This document shows positions 45,831 to 57,052 of a DNA stretch of 64,000 nt, in pieces (within the stretch, counting starts at the first letter, position 1; every line of letters begins with the position of its first letter). Source of the stretch: Oidiodendron maius Zn (lineage: Eukaryota; Ascomycota; Leotiomycetes; Myxotrichaceae). The stretch covers positions 1 through 64,000 of the forward strand of contig KN832909.1 of NCBI GenBank assembly GCA_000827325.1. The letters run 5' to 3'. The notes under the pieces were generated by a model that saw only the letters and a program-made list of their open reading frames with translations, made no database searches and had not been told where the DNA came from. The position numbers and the translations under genes are program-made.

Positions 45831-48800
45831 ATGGTATGCGAGATTATTACCGGAATAGGATATGATTAGCCTGTGGATGTGTCTACTCGTATGCTCTAAC
45901 TTACGGCCGCCCTTACATTCGCACCCCAAAGGATGACTAAGATTCGCACCCCCGCATATCAATTACCCTTTTCAGCTACATGTAGTTGAATATTACTAAG
46001 ATTACCTCTTTTGGACGCTGTGGTGCGAATATAACTAGCGTACCCCTTTACAGTTAGCCCCCTTTATATGTTATTATGGAACCTTAGGCTCTTAATAGCC
46101 CTGAATCAAATACAGCCCTCTTGAAGCTCAAATACAGCCCTGAAAATGAATCAATTCAGCCAATTTGACGTTTCTGACCCCTTCTCTCAACCACCACCAG
46201 CGCAGCCCCTGACCAGCGCGTCTGACGTGTTATCCCTGCCACCTCTAGCTACCTACCCCTCTAGGGAGGCCCTTTTTGAGGCTATTCAGAGCTGGGCTAA
46301 GCTACAGGGGTATGCCTTTACTGTAGGCAAAAGCAAACGTGTCCGTAATGGGCGTCAAAAGGTATATTACACATACGATCGCTGCCCTCAACCTAGGCCT
46401 GAACCTCGAATTGAGCGCGTTCGGGATACTCAATCACGCAGTACAGGGTACTAATTCCAGGTAGTTGCAGCAGAGACCCTTACCTCTGAATGGGAGCTTA
46501 AATATCGCACTGGAACTGAGTTTAATACTCATAACCACCCTCCTAGCCCTAGCCCAGCTGCCCACCCTTTGTATCACAGGCTTCCAGTTGAAGCTTAAAA
46601 TACAGCCTGTAACCTCTTCTCAGCTGGTAAGTCTAGGGTTATAATTAGGGTTATAATTAAGGTAATAAACTAAGGGTTATTAGGTATCCAGCCACAGCAA
46701 ACCCTGACTTTTCTCCGTGGCTTAGAGCCTGAAATACCACTTCTGCCACAGGATATTTATAACCAGGCCTCTCAAATTCATCGAGATATATACAAGGGCT
46801 ACTCTACAACTAAGGCACTAGCTAATAACCTTGAGGCCAAGGGGATTAAGTATCATATCCTAAAGGAAGATAGTACTGATCAATTAAAGGACCTCTTCTG
46901 GGCCTATCCTGAATCAATCAAATACCTTTAGTCTTACCATAATATCGTTCTAATCGACAATATATATAGTACTAATCGATTTAGTATACCCCTTATAGAT
47001 ATCATTAGTTAGTTCTTAACCCTCTCTTACTAGCTCCCTAGCTTACTAGTATAATAGGGGTTGATTATAATAATAAGAGCTTCTTTATTGCCTTTACCTT
47101 CCTCCCTAATTAAACAGAGGGCTTGTATCGCTAGGCCTTAGCTTAAATCAAGACCCTTTATAGTCTTATTCACCCTATAATTAGCGTTATTCCAGATGCA
47201 ATTAGTACTAATTATAATCAAGCCTTAAGAAATACTATTTCTGAAATATTCCCGGATTCTAGTATACTACTCTGTCTCTAGTATACTAATAAAAATGTCC
47301 AGTAGTACTATAAAGCTAAGTTTACTAGTATTAAGGACTATAATGATTTCTTTTTAGTATAGCTAGGCATTATTCGGTTACCTAGTATCCCTAAGTATTA
47401 TACTTGACTGCTCTAGTTTAAAACTTAGTATTCTAAGACTCCTAAATATCTAGTATATATTAAATATATTAAAACAATATAGTTAAAGCCAGGCTAAGTT
47501 AAGTCACTAGTTTAGGCCTAGACTAATCAATATACTCACTTTAGTATTATAGTTATATTAAGGTAAGTAAGGATACTAGCTTAATTTAATTATATTAATA
47601 ATATTAGGGTTAAAGCAGTATATTCATATATTAAGCACTATATTCTTAGCTTCTAGAGTAATCTCTTAATAACCTAGCTATTGATTGAACAGGCTATAGC
47701 TAGTCAGTTTCAGAATATTAAGGCTATTATAGTAAGGGATCAAATCAGGACACTATTAGACCTTGATCAGGCTTACTATAGTATATACTTTAATTATATT
47801 ATAACTTCTATATTATATAAGGTTTATTTAAATTATACTGGTATTAAGAGGCCCTTATAGCCCTATACTGGTGTATTTACAGCTACTACTAGACTACTAT
47901 ATATACACCAGGTTGACTATATTAGAGAGGAGGGATTATCCTTACTCCCTGATGATTTTTATCTATACTGGTACTAGGATCGATACTCAGGCTTACCTGA
48001 GCCTCTTCTTAAGCCTCTATATATTATCACCTATATACTATCTGCTTCTAGTAGGACTTATAGCACTAGAAGGATTCCCTTTAGATAGGAGGTATCACAG
48101 CCTTAGCTATATAGGTGTAGCTTATACTGTAAGATTGGCTATACTAGGGTTAGTCTTAGGTGCCCAGTTAATATATACTATATAAGGGAAGAGCTTAGAG
48201 CCGAATCAGCCACTCAAATAACCCCTGATTCAGCTAGTCAATTCATTCCTAGAGCAACTGTTTAGGATATCCTCAACTTAGCTAGCTAGTCTAGCCTCAA
48301 ATCAGCGCTTCAATCAGTTCTTGATTCAGGTAATCAATTGATCCCTAAGTTGACTATCCAGTCAATCCTTAAGTCAATTACTCAACCTAACCCTAAGCCA
48401 GCTAGTCAACTTAACCCTGAATTAGCTACACAGCTTAAACCTAAGCTAGCCACTCAACCTGTCCCGGAGCTAGCCACTCAACCTGATCCTAGACCACTAA
48501 TACAGTTTAGTATAAGTCCTGGCCCTAGATCACTACCACCGCTACTGCCTAGCCTAAGTCCTGACCTAGAGCCTGCCACTCAACCGGTCTCTAAATCAGC
48601 TAATACTCGTCCAATTTGGCCAGACTAGCCTGAGCTTATTCATAAACAATATATAGCTGAGAAAGTAGCCTGGCTTGCAGCTTATCCAGACGTTCAGCCA
48701 GCTTAGTCTCGTAAAGCACAAGGGCTAGAACACTATCCAAAGAGGTGGTTAAATAAGAATTGCAAGTATCTAGAGTATTAGAGACTAGACCTAGAGACAG

Positions 48801-48916
48801 AGACTCTTTTAGACTATATAGATCACCCTCCTGAATAGACTAACAAAGAGGTTGAAGCCTAGCTAGACTGGGATACAGAGGAGACTATTAAGGTTGAAAG
48901 GCAGGTACAGGCTAAG

Positions 48917-49191
48917 TGTCAGGTGACTAGAAGGAGGGTCACATGAAGGCAACGGAATCGCACATGGCTCGAATCAAGCGCTATATTACCAGGTTGTTTT
49001 GTATATAAAGGGGGCAGGCCCTCTTTTTTAGGAGGGTAGCGTTTAGTCTTCTTTTGATTTTCCGGGTGAAATATACTTTGTTACTTCGAGCTTCCAGCAA
49101 CCCACTAGCGAGGCTCCTTCAACCCACTGATATCCTGCTGTATACCCACTAGCTAGTCGTCCGACTCACTCTGTACGAAAGGATCCTGACA
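48917..49191 (+). repeat. 5' LTR of the Gypsy element
   Basis: 275 bp, TGTCAGGTGACTAG... to ...GGATCCTGACA. A TATA-like tgtatataaaggg lies near 49,005. It is preceded by the target duplication CTAAG. Confidence 0.95.
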
Positions 49192-52100
49192 TACTAAACG
49201 CTCTACCCTCTAGGAGTACAGACCGTTTCAGCGATTACGATGGCTCCTCGCAGCAGAGCTCCAGAACCAAACCCTCCTCAGGGAGAATCCTCTCACACCC
49301 TCCTATCATCTACAGACTCGCAGGAGGCTCAAAGGATAAACGATCCTGTCCAAACCCCTTCAGATATCGAAGAGCTAGATATAGAACAGCTAAATGAACG
49401 TATTCGTCTCGCTCAGGAGAGAGCAAGTTTCCAGAGAAAACGCAGTTACCTTACTGCTATCAAACAAGGGGAGCAGCTGACTACAGATCCTTTTGAATTC
49501 AATAAACCCTTGGCTCCTGCACTAGCAGCTTCCACAGAGAGACCTTACCAGCAACCTCGCCATAAGGCCGCAAGGATTCAGATCACACCCTTGAAGTATA
49601 CAGGAAACAGTTATACCAATCTATAGAACTTCCTCTTCAAGTTAAAGACCCGCTTCATCAACTATACCAATAACTTCCAGCTAGATTCTAAGCATATAAT
49701 CTATACAATAAGTTCCCTACCAAAGACTACCAAGACCCGCTAGCACACCTATATTCAGTCTACCTACTAGAGTAATATCGAAATTATACCCTGGCTAGAG
49801 ATAACGAAATAGCTGGAACAGGATATTACAGACAGTCCTACTTGTGCCTTCAATACAGTCAAACAGCTAGGTCGTATACACCAACAGGAAGGACAAACCT
49901 TCAATAACTTTCTGGATACTTATAAAGCAGTCAAAAATAAGTTGTTATATAAACTTCCAGCAATCTATCAGATATATTGCTTGCTTAACGCCCTTCAGCT
50001 AGAGCTACAACGCCAGATTATCAGCTCAGGCATTCCAGTCGACTACCAAGCCTTAGTATCTATAGCTAGAAGAGCTGAATACTTGGTTCCAGGAAGATAT
50101 CCTAATACAGCTTCCAATCCAGCTCCTATAAACTCGCAGCAGCCTACAGTCGCCAGTTCCCCAGGCCCAGCCGTATCACCTACTACTATCAACCCACCAC
50201 CTTAGCTGTAGAGGAATAACCACCCTGCAGCTCAGCTGCCCCTTCCAGCAAACCAGCAGCAAGGTTCCTGCTACAAGTGTAGTAAACTAGGGCATTACTC
50301 CAATACATGTCCTCAGGTAATTTGCAGGAGGTATAGAAGACATAGGCATATCAAATCCCGCTACTCTAAACCCCTCTCAGCTGCAAATTCAATACCAATA
50401 GCTCGTTATCTTGCTCCCGATCCCTAGCAGAAAGGTAGGCCTTCTATAAGTATTTGGGCTAATATATATATAGGGGGGTATTAGATCGCTTCTCCTACAC
50501 TGCTCGATTCAGGCACAGAAGTTTGTATAATCCACCCAAGACTCCTGAACCTATAGGAGCTTCAAGGGCTAGACGACTATATTACTGTCTCTACCTTATT
50601 TAATACTATAGTCCAACCTTTAGGTTCCTATAACCTTATTATAAAAGTGACTGATATATTAGGAGTAGAAAGATATCAGCTAGTATACTTTATTATTACT
50701 GATATTAGTAAGCTTGATATAATACTAGGATTCCTATAGCTTAAGAGTATAGATCCTATTATTTCTTAGTCTTAGTAAAGCTTTATCTTCCCTATAAACC
50801 AGTTTAGTATTTCTTTATATATGATAAAGAAGGAGATTAATAGAGCTATAAGGGAATACTATATAGCTATAGCTATAGTAGTTCTCCCTACTATTAACAA
50901 TCCAGAGAGTGACTATAACCCTATAATAGTAACCCTACTATTAAAGTATTCTATATATACTTATATATTCTTGGAAAAAGAGTCTAGGACTCTTGCCCCT
51001 TTTAATAAATATATATATATAATCAACCTTAATAGGGATATAGTCCTGCTATATAGTCCTATTTACCCCCTTACTAAACCTAAACTTAAGGTCCTAAAAG
51101 AGTATCTGAATAATACAATTAAGAGAGGTTAGATATAGCCTAGCTATAACCCTACTAGTACTCTAATTCTGTTTATCCTAAAGAAAGGTAGGCAGTTAAG
51201 GCTCTATATTAATTATCAAGCCCTAAATTACTTAATCTGGAAAAATCAGGCCTCCCTTCCTTTAATTAAAGAGATCCTTGACTGACTAGGAAGGGTAAAG
51301 AGGTATATAAAGCTTAATCTAAAGGATACCTATTATCGAATTTATATTAAAGTAAGAGATAAATAGAAGACTATTTTCTGCTATTATTACAGTTACTTTA
51401 AATATTATATTATACTATTTAGTCTTACTAATATACTAGTAACCTTCCAGATATTTATTAATAAAGTCCTTAGAGATTTAATCAATAATATTTATATTAT
51501 ATATCTTAATAATATTCTTATTTACTCTAATAATAAGGAGGAGTATATATAGTATATTCACTATATCCTTAAATGTTTATAGTAGTATAGTCTGTTTACT
51601 AACTTAAAGAAATATATATTTAATACTTCTAAAGTAGGTTTTCTAGATTATATAGTCAGCCCTAAAGGTATCTATATAGAGTCTAGCTATATAGCTACTA
51701 TTAGAGACTAGCTAGTACCCTATTCAGTAAAGGAGATTTAGGTTTTTCTTAAGTTTACTAGATTTTATAGATGTTTTATTAAAGAGTATTCAAAAATCAC
51801 TATACTACTTATAGAGTTACTAAAAGACAAGGATCTAGAGTAGCTCTAGCTTAATATATATAAGCTAAAAGCAGTTATAAAGCTTAAGGTTATATTTACT
51901 TAAGCTTCTTTTCTTTGCTATTATAACTCTACTCTTCTAATATAGATTAAAACTAATGCTTTAGCTTTTATAATTAGTGCTATTCTATTACAGCTATAGA
52001 AGGGTCACTAGTACCTGATTGCATTCCTATTACAAAAGCTATAGGGGACTAAGCTATATTATAATACCTCTAATACTAAACTTATAGTAATTATAGAGAT

Positions 52101-54479
52101 ATTTTGAAGCTAGAGGCTCTATCTAGTATATATATCAAGTATAATAGAGGTTTTAATAGACTATCTAAACTACTATTACCTTACTATAAAAGTAAAGTTA
52201 TTCTAAAGACAAATAAGATAGATATAAGAATTAGCTATATTTGATTTCTATATTAAATACTACAAAGATAAGAAGAACCCTATAGATAGATTATCCTATT
52301 ATCTAGACTATAAAGATAGCAGTAAGGTAGCAGAGGCTAAGAGGGCCCTACTAGCTAGTTTTCTTAATAAGTTTGTTTCCAGGAAATCTAGAGAGTAGAG
52401 TATTAGAATAGTAGAGACTACTAGAGTCCTATATATAAGCTTCTAGTAGTAGTTTCTTATACTACTAAAGGAGAGAAAAGCAGTATCAGCTAGTAAGCTA
52501 ATATACTACTTAAGACTTGCTAAGGTAGTAAGACTTATATAGGCTATTATATAAGATAGTTTAGTAGCTTATTATCTTTTAAAAGAACTAGTATATTAGT
52601 TTAAACAGACAAAGCCTTATTATAGTATATCCTAGTAAGGACTACTAGTACTAAGAAGGGAGGTTTAAGGCAATTAGACTACTAGTTTCAGGTAGTCTAC
52701 TACTATCGCTAGGAATATAGATTATAAACTATATCACTCTTAGTCTAGAGTTCTTAAAACTAGCAAAGCAGTATACTATAATAAAGGATAAGTAGTATTT
52801 AGTAAAGTTGCTTAGGCTAGTAGTAAGGATAAAGGGTTGATAATAGTATAGTTAGAACTACTACCCTCTCTTATTAATACTCTTTAAGAGGCCTAATATA
52901 AGGATCCTTTTATAAAGAAGAAACAGTAAACAAAGTAGTATAGTAGTAGTAATATAGCTAGATCTATTTAGACAAATATAGATAGCCTTTTAAGGTTCTA
53001 GGATAGATTATATATTCTAGATAAATCTAGTCTAAAAGAAGAGATTTTAAGGCTCCTTTATAATATATCTATAGTAGAGTACTAGAGAGTAACTAAGACT
53101 AGGAAGCAGCTAGCTAAGTTATATTTCTAGTAATTATATCCTAAGGATATTTATTGTTATATCTTAACCTATACTATATACTAAAGGATAAAGGCTAGGA
53201 TATATTAACCTTATAATAAGTTAGCTTTACTTTCTATCCTTAAAGAACTATAGAGAGAGATATCACTTGATTTTGTTATATAGCTACTACCATTAACTAA
53301 TATAATAAAGAAAAGCTATAATTTAATTCTTATTATTATTAACTAGCTGATAAAGTATACCCTTTATATTCTAACTATTAATTGTCTTACTAGTAATAGT
53401 CTAGTAAGTCTATTATTCCAAAATATCTTCTAACCTTTTAGCCTTTCTAATAGTATTATCTCTAATCAGGGAACCCTTTTTACTAGTAAGTTCTAGAGTA
53501 CTTTTTATTAGTATCTTATAACCAAATAGTAATTTAATACAGCCTTCTATCTCTAGACTAATAGTTAAACTAAAAGACAAAACTAATCTCTTAAATATTA
53601 CCTTTAGGTTTACTATAATTTTAAGTAGAACAACTAGGCTATATATCTATTCTTAGCTGAATTCATATATAATACCTTCTTTTACTCTATAACTAGTATT
53701 ATACTAGCAAGAGTATTATATAGCTTTAATCTCTAAAGCTCTAGAAGTATTCCTTTATCAAAATATACTCTATAGGATATTCCTGGTATAAAGAAACAGA
53801 CAAAACAGCTTTAAGCTAGCTATAAACAGCTTATAACTCTCTTATAATATACTTAAACTCACTACTAGAAGTAGTATAATAAAACCTAGAAACTCTTTTC
53901 ATTCAAGAAAGACAAATAGGTTATACTTTCTACTAAGAATCTCTACTAATAGCAACCCTCCTATAAGCTTATAAACAAATATAAAGGACCCTTCCAGATA
54001 ATAAAGGTTATTGGAAGTTATAGTCTAGTATACTAGTTATAGTTATCAAGTTTACTAAGGATATATTTAATCTTTCCTATATCAAGCCTTAAACTATATT
54101 AAGTACCTTATAGTAAGAGACCTTTAAGCTCTATTACTACTATACTTTAAGTCTAACCTATATATAAAGTTAAAGCAATACTTAACTATAAAGGAAAAGG
54201 ATATTCTAGATAATACCTTATTAAATAGAAGGACTATAATACTTCTGAAAATTTATAGGAGCCTTACTGGAACCTTAATAATAGCCCTCTAATTAAGGAA
54301 TATCTAAAATCTATTAGTAAGATATCTTAACACCTCCTCTAGAACGTTTACTATTATTATTTTAAGTAGATTACATTTATATTATAGTAAAGAAGAAGGG
54401 ATTTTACTCTCTAAAACCCAGAGCAGGAAGATAATCAAATTAATAAACTAAAAAATAAAGCTAGCACCTAATATAGCAG

Positions 54480-56080
54480 GAAAAACCCGGAAAACACAAG
54501 GGCTAGCAAAGAACCAGCAACCTACCGACTAATTATCAGTCTCTATTTCATCATCAGCTATATCAGTAGCTTGCTTATTCAGTATATTACTATACTTTTA
54601 TAAATCAGCCATAAATTAAACATTCTTTTCAGGGAACTTACTACTATCTTATATTAGTCATAGAGGCCTTCCAGGCTAGCAGCAATACAAAGACTGAAGC
54701 CTACAAGGGCTATATTTATATCCGCCAAGCACTAAGCGGAGTCTACCAGGCAGCACGTCTTAGCAACCAGCACCTTAACAGCGACTACCTAGCGCTCCAA
54801 GAGCTCTATAGCGTCAGCCTTATCTGCAGCAGCAATCTTCTCTACAGATATATTCTTACAGTTTTTAACCGCTTACAGGCCCTTCTTCACTACAGTTTAT
54901 ATAGCAGTAACCACAACCTATCAATCTATTAGCAAGGCTCCAGTAATCCAGGGGTTTCACTTACCATATCAATTAGCTAGGTAGAAACAGCTACAGCAAG
55001 ACAAACACTACAGGCTTTCAAAATACTAAAAGGCTATACCAACATTATTAAATTACTAAATAGTTATAGAAGTAACTATAGAAGGGGAGATAAACTTATA
55101 TTAGTATATTCCTTACCAAGGTCCTTATAATATACACATTTTATACTTGTAGCTACACTTATTATTAGTACTTTCAGGGCAAACAGTAAGGTAGTAGATA
55201 CTTACAAAGTTCTTCCCGACAAGCAGGAGTAGCGCCAGTTCTATCCTAGCAGGCCATAGTATACAGGCAGCGATAGCAGGGGATAGCTTATAGGGGAGTA
55301 GCAGGAGCAGTAGCAGGGGCAGCAGCAGCAGCAGGGGCAACAGGAGCAGACATAATAGCGGGAGGGCAGGTAAGGCACCAGCAAGGCAGAGGCTATAGTG
55401 GCAGCAGTAGTAGTAGTAAAAGTAAAAGAGAGAGAAAGAGAGAAAATAAGCTAAAGAGAGAAGAAGGAGAAGGGGAAAGCCTACAGAGAGCCTCCTGGGA
55501 GGTTATATATATCCTCCAAACACTAACAATAGTTATAGTTTGAACACAAACAGACAATAGAGGGCAGTAGCTCCATTGTCTTAAAGGGATACAACCACTA
55601 TTCACCTTTAGGACAAACCTACTAGAAGGTTAATATAACTTAAAAGGAGGTTCAAAGGAGGTTTGCAGATGCTTTATAGTGGCTGTCTGCAACTACCATT
55701 AACTCAGGACAAAGGATATAAATCACTGCCACTCCTATAATTCAGCGCCTAGCAGGTTAATACAGGTGCTTCACCTTTAAGCTGGAAGTTAACTGCTTCA
55801 TTACCAAGGCCCTTGATCGGAGCCATCAATATAGAAAGCTATTATACTGATGTTGTTCCTATTATCGGTAGGTGAATTATACCCCCAATATCGAGTTTCA
55901 TGTCAAGGCACCAGTAACCTACCTTCAAGTCAGAAGTCACTAGTGATTGGCTAGCACACTACTATTATCAATTGGCTAGGAGTCTTTCACCTAAAACCCA
56001 GTTATCCCTTAGAGGTAATTTAGGAGTTGCAGGGCTATACCAGCCTCGCTGGTAGATCGCTACCCTTATACCCTAGGCAA
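54480..56080 (+). other. Unassigned segment between pol and the 3' LTR of the Gypsy element
   Basis: After the chromodomain-like end the composition returns to normal GC at about 54,660. Glutamine/serine-type trinucleotide stretches (agcagcagcagcagg near 55,325) and a purine-rich gaagagagaa-type tract (about 55,420-55,480) follow. No retroviral or host domain is recognisable. It could be a long 3' untranslated region, an additional element-specific gene remnant, or a separate insertion. Confidence 0.4.
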
Positions 56081-56269
56081 CCTTGACTCCTGAAAAGCCA
56101 AGACAGATTTCTGCCACCATTAAGTTAAGGATAGACGGCGTCTATTCATTGCTTGCTGCAGCGAGGCTCCATCTCGACTGCAGTTATGATAGGGGGATTG
56201 CTGTTAATTTGAATCCGCCTATATTCTATAGAAGGCTCCTGGGACAGGAGCCCAGAAGGGGGGAAATTA

Positions 56270-56544
56270 TGTCAGGTGACTAGAAGGAGGGTCACATGAA
56301 GGCAACGGAATCGCACGTGGCTCGAATCAAGCGCTATATTACCAGGTTGTTTTATATATAAAGGGGGCAGGCCCTCTTTTTTAGGAGGGTAGCGTTTAGT
56401 CTTCTTTTGATTTTCCGGGTGAAATATACTTTGTTACTTCGAGCTTCCAGCAACCCACTAGCGAGGCTCCTTCAACCCACTGATGTCCTGCTGTATACCC
56501 ACTAGCTAGTCGTCCGACTCACTCTGTACGAAAGGATCCTGACA
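56270..56544 (+). repeat. 3' LTR of the Gypsy element
   Basis: 275 bp, nearly identical to the 5' LTR. It is preceded by a purine tract (cagaaggggggaaatta) and followed by CTAAG, after which MULE A resumes with the codons that end its transposase. Confidence 0.95.
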
Positions 56545-57052
56545 CTAAGTTTGATATAAATAGAGGGCTTAATGCAGAGCGTAGTGTTCAGGGGCTTAAG
56601 AGGCAGATTAGGAGGGATATTAAGGCTTGATATAAGAGATACAGGTATGCTTAGTTAGTAGATAGGTAGGTAGGTAAGCGTTATAATGATTAGATTCAAG
56701 GTATTAGGTTATACTAACTGTAAAGGGATACACTAGTTATATTTGCACTATAGTATCCAAAAGAGGTAATCTTAGTAATATTCAACTATATATAGCTGAA
56801 AAGGGGCGGGCGTTATACTCGCACCACCTTGGCTGACTAAAACTTGTACCACTGTATATCAATTACCCTTTACAGCTGTATATAGGTCCTATATTACTAA
56901 GATTACCCTTTCTAGCCAGTGTAGTGCGAGTATAACTAGCGTGTCCCTTTACAGCTAGTATAAACGCCCTTTACCTGATATCTTATTCCTGAATACAGGC
57001 TCTTAATAGCCCTGAATCAAATGATTATAACGCCTGCCTACCTACCTACTAA

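Larger units (their letters stand above)
48917..56544 (+). mobile_element. Ty3/Gypsy LTR retrotransposon (fossil), 7.6 kb, inserted in MULE A
   Basis: Two 275-bp LTRs bound by TGTCAGG...CCTGACA enclose gag, pol and a chromodomain-like tail. It sits in MULE A with a 5-bp target duplication CTAAG (48,912-48,916 and 56,545-56,549). Parts in order: gag about 49,240-50,330 with a CCHC knuckle near 50,270; protease about 50,480-50,800; reverse transcriptase about 51,140-51,790; RNase H about 51,800-52,300; integrase about 52,990-53,720; chromodomain-like segment about 54,150-54,290; an unassigned 1.6-kb stretch; and a purine tract before the 3' LTR. It is broken, with many (dozens of) breaks, mostly in AT-rich pol. 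The LTRs differ at about three positions, so insertion was recent and damage is probably RIP rather than age. Confidence 0.93.

Noticed and set aside
50821-51132. 103-aa open frame as a host gene
   Set aside because: It lies between the protease and reverse transcriptase regions of the Gypsy fossil and is part of that element.
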